NCBI GenBank assembly: GCA_022984795.1
Contig: JALIHJ010000048.1
Coordinates: 144,948-208,947, forward strand
Reading direction: 5' to 3'
Length of the DNA: 64,000 nucleotides
DNA from: Fabrea salina
Lineage: Eukaryota > Ciliophora > Heterotrichea > Heterotrichida > Fabreidae
The notes beneath the pieces were generated by a model. The model worked only from the letters and a program-made list of their open reading frames with translations, ran no database searches and was not told the DNA's origin. Made by a program: the position numbers and the translations under genes. Shown here in pieces: positions 25,970-34,303 of the stretch. Numbering within the stretch: position 1 is the first letter of the stretch; each line of letters opens with the position of its first letter.

Positions 25970-27133
25970 ATGAGCAGTAACCCTTTACTCAAAAATCTAG
26001 AAAGCGACGTAAAACTCATTTCCCAAACACTAAGTCAGCTCCAACAGAACTCGCCCAACCTCACAAGTCAACTAAACAAACTACAAATGCAGTTCAATTC
26101 ACTTGAAGAACAAATTAGTCCCCACAAATCAGCAGTCCAGCTCCCTTCCATCAAGTCTACTTTCCGAAAACACCAAAACCGACGCCCAATAAAGTCTATT
26201 TTGCAGGAACAAAACACCAGGAAGCTGACTGCGGACCCACAAAACGCCATCAACAAAGCAATGCTAACTGAAAAATTCAACCTACCTGGAAGAGGAACTA
26301 TGCGCTCCAGGTCTTACGGAAAGAATTTTTACCAGAAACCCAAGCTCAAAAGACTCTCTAAACCCAAAGTCCTTCCAAAAAAGTACAGAAACGACCCCCA
26401 AGGAGAACCCCCGCCCATAACTGAACAAGACGTTCAGGAAGGAGTCTTCAGTTTAATCAACCGAGGCCTCATTCCTAAAGACGTTGACTTAACTCCAGCT
26501 TTCGAAAGGGGCAACCCCCCTTTCAAACTGCGTCCAGTGGAGTTCCACGACTGGCGCGAAATGGGACCTCCAGCAGTGCAGCATATAGAAATAGTTCCTT
26601 ACGAAGAAAGTCCCCAAACCCTAGAAAAGTTCTACGAACCCATACAACTGACCTCTCTTCCAGAGCCCAAACCCTACGAACAAGTCATGGACGCCTACAG
26701 CGAGCACCAAGTAATCATCCGCAAAGGCAAGTTAATGGTTACTCCTGAGTTCAGTTCTTTCAAAAGAGTTTACTCAGAAGGCTGGAGTTGCGTTGCAGAA
26801 GCCATTAGTTTTGCCGAGAAGCTTTTGGGCACCCACGGAGTAGGTTTGGCCATAGTAGACGGCAAAAAACTAGCTGAAAGGGTTTGTGGCGAACTCAGGA
26901 AAGTAAAAGAACAAGACATACTTGAGTGTTTGGTCAACAAAGAACAAGTAGTCCCTATAGTCAGGGGTTCTTGCTTCAGAAGTAGAATTGCCAAAGACCT
27001 AGCTGCTGTTAAGATTCAGGCTGCTTGGAGGGGCTACAAAGCACTTTCTGCCTACCAACAACTACTTGTCCTTATAGAAAAAGCCAAAATCATACAAAAA
27101 GCTTTTAGAAAGTACTTAAAAAAGCTTAATTAA
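25970..27133 (+). CDS. IQ-motif protein
   Basis: The protein has 387 residues. Residues ~1-55 form a coiled coil (LESDVKLISQTLSQLQQ); a basic, polar linker follows; the central domain (~140-320) contains EPPPITEQDVQEGVFSLINRG and WSCVAEAISFAEKLLGTHG. Near the C-terminus are IQ-type helices (AAVKIQAAWRGYKA, AKIIQKAFRKYLKK), which normally bind calmodulin or EF-hand light chains. The layout recalls the N-terminal part of IQCH, but this is not certain. The last 8 nt overlap the coding sequence of the convergent gene. Confidence 0.75.
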   Translation: MSSNPLLKNLESDVKLISQTLSQLQQNSPNLTSQLNKLQMQFNSLEEQISPHKSAVQLPSIKSTFRKHQNRRPIKSILQEQNTRKLTADPQNAINKAMLTEKFNLPGRGTMRSRSYGKNFYQKPKLKRLSKPKVLPKKYRNDPQGEPPPITEQDVQEGVFSLINRGLIPKDVDLTPAFERGNPPFKLRPVEFHDWREMGPPAVQHIEIVPYEESPQTLEKFYEPIQLTSLPEPKPYEQVMDAYSEHQVIIRKGKLMVTPEFSSFKRVYSEGWSCVAEAISFAEKLLGTHGVGLAIVDGKKLAERVCGELRKVKEQDILECLVNKEQVVPIVRGSCFRSRIAKDLAAVKIQAAWRGYKALSAYQQLLVLIEKAKIIQKAFRKYLKKLN

Positions 27134-27671
27134 CCTTAGCAATGTTGCAGAAGTCCAGAGAGTCCCTTTCTATGTCTGTGACAATGCCGCACCTGCGTCT
27201 GTTGGCCCCTGCGCACTGTTTAAAAGCAGGCCCGCAGTTTTGCTCGTCGCAGTTCAAACAAGGGTCAAGTCCGTTCTCGAACTCGCCTATGCCCATCAAC
27301 TTGTACTTCAAACAAGTCCACTTGCACTTTTCCATGTCACAAAAAATGTTGTCCATCCAGCACGAATTGCATTCTTCTGTCAACCCCACAAAGTTATCCA
27401 TGCAGTACTGCGTTAAACTCCTCCCCAAAAAGCCTAGCCAAGCACACTTAGTAACTGTTGCAGTAAGGGTGTCCTTAGTTTGATTGTAGATGTTGATATC
27501 TTGTTGGTTAGAGCACTTCCCACAGGGCCCACAATGCATTACTTCTACTCCTTTGGCTTCAGCTTCTATTTTGTTAGAGTAAGTAACTGCATCCATGCCG
27601 CAAACTACTCCTTCGTCCATAGAACTTGCTGGACATCCCAGTGCAGTCTGTAAAAGTAGCACTGCTAGCAT
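27126..27671 (-). CDS. Secreted Cys-rich protein with a Kazal-like start
   Basis: The protein has 181 residues. A signal peptide (MLAVLLLQTALGCPASS) is followed by MDEGVVCGMDAVTYSNKIEA, which has the C-G-x-D-x-x-T-Y-x-N core of Kazal domains. About 18 further cysteines spread over the rest (CGPCGKC, CNSCW, CKWTC, CLNCDEQNC). It is probably disulfide-bonded and exported. Similar small secreted proteins occur in other ciliates. The stop lies within TTAATTAA and overlaps the end of the IQ gene. Confidence 0.8.
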   Translation of the reverse strand: MLAVLLLQTALGCPASSMDEGVVCGMDAVTYSNKIEAEAKGVEVMHCGPCGKCSNQQDINIYNQTKDTLTATVTKCAWLGFLGRSLTQYCMDNFVGLTEECNSCWMDNIFCDMEKCKWTCLKYKLMGIGEFENGLDPCLNCDEQNCGPAFKQCAGANRRRCGIVTDIERDSLDFCNIAKVN

Positions 27672-27750
27672 TTATTATTTAGTAAGTAGTTAAGTTTGAT
27701 TCAATTGGTACATACAACAAGAAAGTTTATAAATTAACTTTAGTGTACAA

Positions 27751-29256
27751 TTACTTAGATTTGGTCTTTTTAAGAGCAATAGAGTAAAGCAAAGCCCTTG
27801 TGGAAGTCTGCAAATAAGAAGAGTTTTTCCAGGGTTCGGTTTCTTGGTAGTAGTTGAGTTTTCCAGGAAGCAAAGGCATAGTTCCATCTAGCTGTGCTCC
27901 AGTTTTGACTAGGTTTTCCAAACGGCCTTCATAAGCTTCCTTTTTAGCCAGAAGAGCGCGAGTGCGCGGGTGTTCTGGTTTAGGCAGAATTGACTTTACA
28001 GTGCTTGAAGTAGAGTAGTACTTAACATTCATTTTAGACCTATGTTTGGTAGAAGCCTGTATAGCGTCTTTTCCGGACTCAACGAAGCTGAAGCGACTGT
28101 AGTAGTTCTCAGGGTCAAACAACTTAGAGATGACTAGTTGTAGCTTTTCAAAAGCTGTTTCTGCTTGAGACTTAAGTGAGAAGAACTGAGGATAGGTTTT
28201 TTCAAAGATCCTTTCAACAATCATCCTCATCACCAAAACAATGACTCCTAAGTAAGTGAGTTTTTTGTCCCTTGCCAAAGTCTCTTCTTTGTTGAAGAGA
28301 GTCAAAATGCTTAGAAACATTTGTTGTTGCTTGTCTTCTCCCAAAGTGATGCTGTGCAGGTGGCCAAACACAGTCCAGTAAGAAAAGTGGGCAGTGAGTC
28401 CAATCAGTCTGATGACTGGTTCTTTTTGGAGGTTCCTCAAAGCTTCTCCGAAAGTTCTGAACTTCTGTTTGCGTTTTTGGTTTTCAGTGTTTTGGGACTC
28501 CTTCTTGAGTTCTTCGTCACTCAGGTAAAAAGGGAGTTGGTTGAAGGGGAAGTTCTTGACAATGTAAACTATATCTGAAGAAATGTCTTCCATGTTGGTT
28601 TCGATCGGCTGCATGAGCTCTTTGATAGTTGCAGGCAGCACTGAAAACTCTTCGAAGGGGAACTTAAATATTTTGGAGCTCTGCAAACTGAAGTGTTGGA
28701 TTTCTCCGTGGTAGTTCTTGGGTTTGCTTTTGTCTCTTAAAAAAGGAAACAAGTACTTCTTTATGTTCTCAAAGTCCAAGTTAAAAAGGGGTTTTTCCCT
28801 TTTGATTTCAAAGTCAGAGTGGTCAGTGGGTTTGTGCTCCTCGGTTCTTTCGTTGTAAGGACTGAAGTTGTGCAGGTCTCTTTGAGAGTTCTTGGACTTA
28901 GGAGTTGAGTTCTTCCTGGCCCTCGGTCTGATGTGGACAACGTTCGCCAGCATCCTAGTAGACTGGTACCTGCCTTCTGTGATTTCGCACTGCTCCAAAG
29001 GCATTTCTCTAAGCAGTTTGTTTATTTGCCTCTCGTTAGCTTCAATTCCCACTGTTTCTAAGTAACGCACTGCGTACTCCCTTTCTAAAGACTTAAGGAA
29101 GTTCTCTGTAAGGGACACTGGCTCATTCCCGGCCCTCAAGGGAATCGTGATGGTGACTTGTTTGGAGGGCAGTTCTTGGTTTCCAAAAGGCTTCCTGAAC
29201 ACCTTCGGCAGTTTGGGCCCTGCAGCCTTTTTCCATTCATCATACAAACGACTCAT
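27751..29256 (-). CDS. Hypothetical protein
   Basis: The protein has 501 residues with an uninterrupted frame. It starts MSRLYDEWKKAAGPKLPKVF, has a basic, polar stretch ~105-155 (RPRARKNSTPKSKNSQRD), a helical central region (~230-420) with FSYWTVFGHLHSITLGED and KKLTYLGVIVLVMRMIVERI, and a C-terminal part with repeated basic and aromatic residues. The composition suggests a cytoskeletal or ciliary protein; no domain is assigned. Confidence 0.65.
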   Translation of the reverse strand: MSRLYDEWKKAAGPKLPKVFRKPFGNQELPSKQVTITIPLRAGNEPVSLTENFLKSLEREYAVRYLETVGIEANERQINKLLREMPLEQCEITEGRYQSTRMLANVVHIRPRARKNSTPKSKNSQRDLHNFSPYNERTEEHKPTDHSDFEIKREKPLFNLDFENIKKYLFPFLRDKSKPKNYHGEIQHFSLQSSKIFKFPFEEFSVLPATIKELMQPIETNMEDISSDIVYIVKNFPFNQLPFYLSDEELKKESQNTENQKRKQKFRTFGEALRNLQKEPVIRLIGLTAHFSYWTVFGHLHSITLGEDKQQQMFLSILTLFNKEETLARDKKLTYLGVIVLVMRMIVERIFEKTYPQFFSLKSQAETAFEKLQLVISKLFDPENYYSRFSFVESGKDAIQASTKHRSKMNVKYYSTSSTVKSILPKPEHPRTRALLAKKEAYEGRLENLVKTGAQLDGTMPLLPGKLNYYQETEPWKNSSYLQTSTRALLYSIALKKTKSK

Positions 29257-29274
29257 TATTAAAAAGAAGTTAAC

Positions 29275-30183
29275 TTAGTAAGTTTTAGCGCGTCCAGCAA
29301 CGGCCTGCTTGTCAATTCCGCATTGTCCGAATTCGATCCAGAAGAAACCGTCCATTCCCCAACTGGCACCCCAAGAGTTAGCAATGATCCAGTACTTGGT
29401 GCCGTTTTGGACTCCCCAACCGATAATTTTTACGGCGTGGCCTCCTACAACTCCTCCCCAGGTGTGCTTGTAGATTCCACCGCTGTAACTGTAGAAGTCT
29501 TGGTATACGGTGAAAGCAGTTTCTACGGGACCTCCTTCGAGGATGGCACGTTGGATGCTTTCGGGACCACTGTAGGTTTCAGGGTTTTCAGCGTAGTAAA
29601 GCTTGATGGGTTGACCGTTGTCACAGTGAGATGGGCATTGTCCGTCTTTGGCGTGGTAGCTTACGCACCCCATTGAAGCAATTCCGTAGTTGGTCATGAA
29701 CTCCCAAGCCTGGTCGGGGAATCCACCGTCGCATCCGTAAGATCCAGTATCGCAGTTGACTAAGTATTGGGGTGACAATACAACGTTGTCGTTTCCGTTG
29801 GAGTCAATGCAGAACCTATCAGAAAGAGCTTCAGCAGCTCCGAAAGCCCAGCATGAACCGCACTGGCCTTGGTTGAGGATAGGGTGAATGCAGTTGGGCC
29901 ACTTCTTCCTGGAGTCGAAGTTGTCGGGGACGGAAGTGTACTCAGCAAGAGCACCCCAGTTCCTTTCGGGGAATTCACGTGGCTTGATGGTAGTGGCTGC
30001 GAACCTTTTGGCTTCAGCTACAGTCATTTCACCAACCCAATCTTTAGAGGCAGTCCACTGAGACTGTTGGTTGTTGATGGCGAAGATAGCTTCGTTAGGA
30101 ACGACAGGTTCGTTGTCGTTCTGCAACAAAGTAGGGCCTGAAAGTGCGAGTCCGCAAAGTCCTAGAAATACCAAAACTTTCAT
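29275..30183 (-). CDS. Cathepsin B-like cysteine protease (C1A)
   Basis: The protein has 302 residues: signal peptide MKVLVFLGLCGLALSG, a short propeptide to ~75, and the mature domain from about residue 78. The catalytic cysteine is in GQCGSCWAFGAAEALSDR, the histidine in GGHAVKIIGWG, and the asparagine in ANSWGASWG. The Cys pattern (YGCDGGFPDQAWEF) fits cathepsin B. The exopeptidase occluding loop with its His-His pair is absent, so the enzyme should act as an endopeptidase. Codon choice is more biased than in its neighbours, suggesting high expression. It probably acts in food-vacuole or lysosomal digestion. Confidence 0.95.
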   Translation of the reverse strand: MKVLVFLGLCGLALSGPTLLQNDNEPVVPNEAIFAINNQQSQWTASKDWVGEMTVAEAKRFAATTIKPREFPERNWGALAEYTSVPDNFDSRKKWPNCIHPILNQGQCGSCWAFGAAEALSDRFCIDSNGNDNVVLSPQYLVNCDTGSYGCDGGFPDQAWEFMTNYGIASMGCVSYHAKDGQCPSHCDNGQPIKLYYAENPETYSGPESIQRAILEGGPVETAFTVYQDFYSYSGGIYKHTWGGVVGGHAVKIIGWGVQNGTKYWIIANSWGASWGMDGFFWIEFGQCGIDKQAVAGRAKTY

Positions 30184-30488
30184 TTTTTAATTATTTCCCC
30201 AGTTTTTGCTAAATATGGGTTCCAACGAACCTTCTCTGAGAAAAAACAATGGCACTTCAGAGAGTCCTGGGCTTTTTGGAGTTCACTAGAGTGCTCAGAA
30301 TTCGTGAGTGTGTAGTCTCAGCACTATGAGTCTGGTACTTTGGAAACTGTGTTTACTGGACAAGTTTAAGTACCTGGAGATGACTGCTTTAAAGAATGTG
30401 GTGAAAAAATTAACCATGTTTAGGAACATGCCATTTACCAGCACAACTATTCAAATGGCCTATTAAGAATTCGGTTAACTCTATTTAA
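30184..30488. other. 305-bp intergenic interval (divergent promoters)
   Basis: This lies between the divergent protease and coiled-coil genes and is unusually long for the region. It contains one weak 46-codon frame (listed separately). No RNA gene was recognised. Confidence 0.5.
30326..30466 (+). CDS. Weak 46-codon reading frame
   Basis: ATG-TAA frame for a peptide starting MSLVLWKLCLLDKFKYLEM. Reading upstream in the same frame reaches another ATG at 30215 but is broken by TAG and TGA. No clean 15-nt intron removes both. It may be chance or a relic. Confidence 0.2.
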   Translation: MSLVLWKLCLLDKFKYLEMTALKNVVKKLTMFRNMPFTSTTIQMAY

Positions 30489-31457
30489 ATGTCAAGGTTG
30501 GAAAAGCGCATCAAAGACATTTGCGTGTACATGACTACAGAACTTTCAAACTTGGAAGATGAAGAAGAAGAAAACTCCTTAGAAATCAGCCAAATCACCA
30601 AAATGAACGCAGAAGAAGTACTCGAACACATATTTGTGGTACTCCAGGACCTTGTTAAAGCCAAAAGGGACTTCCAAATGCTAGGAGAGTACCAGCACTA
30701 CAAAGACCAACTCCAGTACCAAAAAGCCCTCCAAAAACTCGAAAGCGAAGTCCGCAACCACATCAAAATCGAACAACAAATGAAATTGCACATCGAAACC
30801 ACCCAAGCCAAACTCGAGGAAGCCCAAAAGGAAAAAACCCAAACCAGCAACTCTTCCAAACCACTTGTTGACAAGTTGCGCCGAGAAAACGCAAAACTCC
30901 TCGAAAAAGTAAGGGACTTGGAGTCCTGCACTTCTGCTTCAAGTAGAGAAGACCGTCCTAAGTTCATGCAAGAGCTTGCAATGCTGCGCTCTATTGCCAA
31001 AAAGGACTCTTCCAAAATCATGGAACTCGAAAAAGCCAAACACATCCTTGAACAAGAAGTTCTCAGGTACAAACACGCCCTAGACCACAAATCCCGGGAA
31101 CTAGAGGACCTCAGTCAAAAGTGCCAGAAACTCAAAAAGTCGCTTATCCACAAAGAAAACTACCAAGAAGCTGCCATGCTCGACTTTTACAAAAAGAAGT
31201 ACGAAGAAAAGTCCGAGCAAGTAAGGTACCTCGAAAAAAAACTAAGAGTAGGCTCTAAACTTCGAGACACTTCTAGGAACTCTTCCAGACAAGAAGGCTC
31301 CAGGTCACCCCTTACCCACCGCTCTGAGCGGAGAACCGAAACTCCTTTTTTGAAGTCAAGCAGAAGCATTAAGAAACTCAGAGACAAGTCCACTGAACCT
31401 AGGAAGAACAGTGGCTACTCTTCCCAACCTTCTATTTTCTACACTTCTCGCAAATAA
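30489..31457 (+). CDS. Coiled-coil protein
   Basis: The protein has 322 residues. Residues ~1-255 are mostly coiled coil (KALQKLESEVRNHIKIEQQ, KLRRENAKLLEKVRDLES, EQEVLRYKHALDHKSRELED). The C-terminal 70 residues are basic and Ser/Arg-rich (TSRNSSRQEGSRSPLTHRSE), a likely microtubule- or phosphorylation-type tail. No family is recognised. The stop is 4 nt before the start of the next gene. Confidence 0.7.
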   Translation: MSRLEKRIKDICVYMTTELSNLEDEEEENSLEISQITKMNAEEVLEHIFVVLQDLVKAKRDFQMLGEYQHYKDQLQYQKALQKLESEVRNHIKIEQQMKLHIETTQAKLEEAQKEKTQTSNSSKPLVDKLRRENAKLLEKVRDLESCTSASSREDRPKFMQELAMLRSIAKKDSSKIMELEKAKHILEQEVLRYKHALDHKSRELEDLSQKCQKLKKSLIHKENYQEAAMLDFYKKKYEEKSEQVRYLEKKLRVGSKLRDTSRNSSRQEGSRSPLTHRSERRTETPFLKSSRSIKKLRDKSTEPRKNSGYSSQPSIFYTSRK

Positions 31458-31461
31458 TATA

Positions 31462-31971
31462 ATGTTAAAATACATGGACTCTGAAGCCAAAACCATGATA
31501 GACAACAAAAAAAACAGGTACCCTTACTGCCTTGTCTGGACTCCCCTACCCTTGATAACAGCAGTTCTGCCCTTCATAGGACACACAGGCATCTGCACTT
31601 CTGAAGGAATAATCCATGACTTTGCAGGACCTTACACTGTTTCAGTTGACGACATGGCTTTTGGAAAGCCCACTAAGTACGTAAAGCTCAAACTCACTCA
31701 AGAGGAAAAGCAAAGATGGAACCTGGCTGTCACTGAAGGCGACAGGAAGTACAGCCAAGAAATGCACAACTTGTTTTGCAACAACTGCCACTCGCATGTA
31801 GCTTACGTGATGAACCAAGTAGGCTACAAACACTCCAACTGGAACATGGTCAAAGTCTGGTGGTTGTTTGTGGCCAAAGGAAAGTACCTAGGGTTTTCTG
31901 GGTTCCTGAAGTCTTACTTGGGGTTCTTCATTCTTCTATCGGTTGTTCTACTTTTGAGTTTCATCATCTAA
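31462..31971 (+). CDS. TMEM222: TMEM222/RTE1 family protein
   Basis: The protein has 169 residues. Family hallmarks are all visible: YPYCLVWTPLP, FIGHTGICTSEGIIHDFAGPY, DDMAFGKPTKY, MHNLFCNNCHSHVA, NWNMVKVWW, and a C-terminal membrane segment (GFFILLSVVLLLSFII). The family is conserved from plants (RTE1, an ethylene-receptor modulator at the ER/Golgi) to animals; the biochemical role is unknown. The start was chosen at the ATG 4 nt after the previous stop, because an upstream frame extension would overlap the coiled-coil gene. Confidence 0.93.
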   Translation: MLKYMDSEAKTMIDNKKNRYPYCLVWTPLPLITAVLPFIGHTGICTSEGIIHDFAGPYTVSVDDMAFGKPTKYVKLKLTQEEKQRWNLAVTEGDRKYSQEMHNLFCNNCHSHVAYVMNQVGYKHSNWNMVKVWWLFVAKGKYLGFSGFLKSYLGFFILLSVVLLLSFII

Positions 31972-31983
31972 TAACTATAATTA

Positions 31984-32316
31984 ATGTCCAACTTTGAGGA
32001 ACCACTATTTAACTGTACCTCGGACGTCCCTAGTTGTTTGATATCATTTTTGCTGTTCCCTATTGGAACTTGCTTGTTGCAGGTTGACACTGTAGATACT
32101 TTGCGAGGAGACGGAGTCGGTGTCCCTATTGTCCACAATTTGATACTTGGCGCAGTGGGAGGAGCCATCAACCGGGGAAAGATCAGGGAAAAACTAGGAA
32201 TAAGAGCAACCTTTTTGGAAGACTGTTTGCTGCACTACTTTTGCAGTTGTTGTGCTTCAGCCCAGGAGTACCGTGAAGCTAAGTTCCGAAGAAACGCTGC
32301 AACTAATCTTGAGTAA
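31984..32316 (+). CDS. PLAC8-family protein
   Basis: The protein has 110 residues, beginning MSNFEEPLFNCTSD. It has the PLAC8 pattern C...FPIGTCLLQ, a central hydrophobic stretch with GAVGGAINRGKIREKLGI, then FCSCCASAQEYREAK. It is the second PLAC8 gene in the window (the other at 25564-25944) and is clearly diverged from it, so not a recent duplicate. Confidence 0.85.
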   Translation: MSNFEEPLFNCTSDVPSCLISFLLFPIGTCLLQVDTVDTLRGDGVGVPIVHNLILGAVGGAINRGKIREKLGIRATFLEDCLLHYFCSCCASAQEYREAKFRRNAATNLE

Positions 32317-32331
32317 TTAAGGTTAATTAAA

Positions 32332-33516
32332 TCAGTCTGAAAATAAAACTTGGAACTCAGCAGAAAGATCTCCAGGTTGCTTCCACACCTTTGTAGAGTA
32401 CACTAGTTCCACTTTTCCAAAGCGGCTACTGTAAGCAATTCCAAACCCCAGTGAGCCCCTAAGTCGCTCTCCCAGAATTAAGTTGCCGTAGGCAAAGGGC
32501 ACCAAACCTAAAGCGTTTAAAGTTGCATTCTTGTATAAGTGAACTTTACCTTCTAGGGTGCAGAAGTAGTTGTTTCCTAAGTTGTCTCCGTCTAGTCCGT
32601 AACTTCCCTTTAAGTTTGCTTCACTAGGCACTCTGCTGCCTATAGACTTAAACCCTTTTTGGTTGTTGTAAAAGTACCTGTCGTTTACAGCCAATTTAGA
32701 AAACTTCCAAGGAACTACCAAGCCTGCGTCTAGCCTTGATTCAAGTACTACGTTTTCCCACAACTCACTGAGTTTTCTGACTTGGAGTTCTGTTTTGTGG
32801 AACCTTACATCCGAACTAAGTGCAAGTTCGTTTGAAAACGAAACTGGTCCCCACCAAAAAGTGTGCTTTAGGTAGTTCTTAGCAGTCTCTAGCAAAGCTT
32901 CCTGGATGAGTTCTGAGGAAGAGTAGTTGGTTTCTAGTTTGTTGCTTCTAAACTTTCTTCCGAACTCAAAGGTATTGTTGCTGTTTTTGTGCTTCAAAAG
33001 AACTACTTCAGACAGGGAACTCTCTCTTAAGTTTTGGTCAAGTTCGCAGTGACCTACTCCAAAAGAAAAAAGCCCCTCCACAGGTCCTAGTGTTTTTTCG
33101 TGGTGTTGCAAACTCAGTCCCCAAAGTGCAGGGTTGTGCCTCAGAGTCAGCATCAAAGAAGTAACATCTGCCCTCTCACGAATGTTACGCATTAAAAATA
33201 ATAGCCCTAAAGACCCTCCCTGGAGTCCGTAGGTGGTGTTAGCGCTAATATTCCACCACCCCAGATCCTTAAGCCTGAAGTACACTAAAGCAGAGTTGAG
33301 CCCTTCCCCCGGCAAAACTTCAGCTGTGCAGCTTTTAAAGGCTCCCAGTGTTTTTAGTTTGTCCATGCACCTAGCTAAGTTAGAGTCTAGTTCCCCAACA
33401 GTTCTGGAGTACCTGACTGATTCTAAGTACTTCTCAAGAACTTCAGAAGAAACAAGAGTTTCGCTGAATTCCAGGTCTACTTTGTTTAGACGGTTTTTGG
33501 CAAACCCAGAGTCCAT
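32332..33516 (-). CDS. SAM50: SAM50/Tob55 mitochondrial outer-membrane beta-barrel assembly protein
   Basis: The protein has 394 residues. An N-terminal POTRA-like domain (~14-100: SSEVLEKYLESVRYSRTVGEL, KLKTLGAFKSCTAEVLPG) precedes a beta-barrel of alternating strands. Omp85-type signatures are NDRYFYNNQKGFKSIGSR (the DRF/RGF region) and the final hairpins LGFGIAYSSRFGKVELVYST with a C-terminal aromatic-rich strand (AEFQVLFSD). SAM50 inserts beta-barrel proteins into the mitochondrial outer membrane. One POTRA domain and no signal peptide fit the mitochondrial member. Confidence 0.85.
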   Translation of the reverse strand: MDSGFAKNRLNKVDLEFSETLVSSEVLEKYLESVRYSRTVGELDSNLARCMDKLKTLGAFKSCTAEVLPGEGLNSALVYFRLKDLGWWNISANTTYGLQGGSLGLLFLMRNIRERADVTSLMLTLRHNPALWGLSLQHHEKTLGPVEGLFSFGVGHCELDQNLRESSLSEVVLLKHKNSNNTFEFGRKFRSNKLETNYSSSELIQEALLETAKNYLKHTFWWGPVSFSNELALSSDVRFHKTELQVRKLSELWENVVLESRLDAGLVVPWKFSKLAVNDRYFYNNQKGFKSIGSRVPSEANLKGSYGLDGDNLGNNYFCTLEGKVHLYKNATLNALGLVPFAYGNLILGERLRGSLGFGIAYSSRFGKVELVYSTKVWKQPGDLSAEFQVLFSD

Positions 33517-33529
33517 AATAAGTGATTAA

Positions 33530-34303
33530 TTAGTTAATGGCAAGCATTGGTTCTGTTTGAGTGCTGGACTTGGATAAAAGCACTGGAATCAAAGCCAGGA
33601 GTCCCAAAAGTCCAAGTAAAAAAGTGGCTTGGCCTGAAAGTCCCAATTCTGTTACTTCAGACAAAGCTATGCCTGTGTTGATGTAAATGCAGTTTACAGG
33701 AATCAAGCCTACAAAAGTTGCTGCAGCAAAGTGCTTCAGGGGAATTCCTATCACAGGACTTACTAAGTTAGTGATCCAGTTAGGAACCAAAGGAACCACT
33801 CTCAAAAACAAAAGGTAGTAAAACAAGTTTTTCTTGTTGGATGAAACTAAGTTGTTGAACTTCCGAACTGCTTTAGGAAAGAAAGCAAGGATTACTCCTC
33901 TGCCTAAAGTATGCGAAAGCAAGTAACACACTGTAGACCCCACAGTAGAGCAGACTGTTACAAGAGAAATCGCCACTTTGAACTCAAAAACAGCCCCTGA
34001 CAAGAAGCAAAGAACTATTGGTCCTGGAATTCCAAAACTTTGCAGCAACAAAAACACAAAGCAAAATGCTGAAACTACGTAGTAGTAAGAGTTTTTGGTG
34101 TAGTTCTGAACAACTTGGCTCATTTCAAACAGGTCTTTAGAACTCTTGGGAACCCTAAGGAGTTGAGTCTTTTCTTGGTGACTTAAAGAAGGTGCATTGT
34201 ACAGCAGTATACACAAACTTAATAAACTAACTCCAAAAACCACTCCCAGTATAACTTTGTTCTCTCCCAAGCGGTTCTTTTTCTTAAGGACTTCTAGTTC
34301 CAT
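33530..34303 (-). CDS. TMEM41/VTT-domain membrane protein
   Basis: The protein has 257 residues. After one membrane segment the VTT (DedA/SNARE-associated Golgi) domain follows: FGIPGPIVLCFLSGAVFEF, STVGSTVCYLLSHTLGRG, then FLRVVPLVPNWITNLVSPVIGIPL, the re-entrant-loop signature of TMEM41 and VMP1. TMEM41B and VMP1 are ER phospholipid scramblases used in autophagy and lipid supply. Its ATG directly abuts the TAA of the upstream same-strand gene (no base between). Confidence 0.9.
   Translation of the reverse strand: MELEVLKKKNRLGENKVILGVVFGVSLLSLCILLYNAPSLSHQEKTQLLRVPKSSKDLFEMSQVVQNYTKNSYYYVVSAFCFVFLLLQSFGIPGPIVLCFLSGAVFEFKVAISLVTVCSTVGSTVCYLLSHTLGRGVILAFFPKAVRKFNNLVSSNKKNLFYYLLFLRVVPLVPNWITNLVSPVIGIPLKHFAAATFVGLIPVNCIYINTGIALSEVTELGLSGQATFLLGLLGLLALIPVLLSKSSTQTEPMLAIN

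Noticed and set aside
30891-30941. GTAAGGGACTTGGAG in the coiled-coil gene as a hidden intron
   Set aside because: It ends GAG and encodes VRDLE in a regular heptad pattern.
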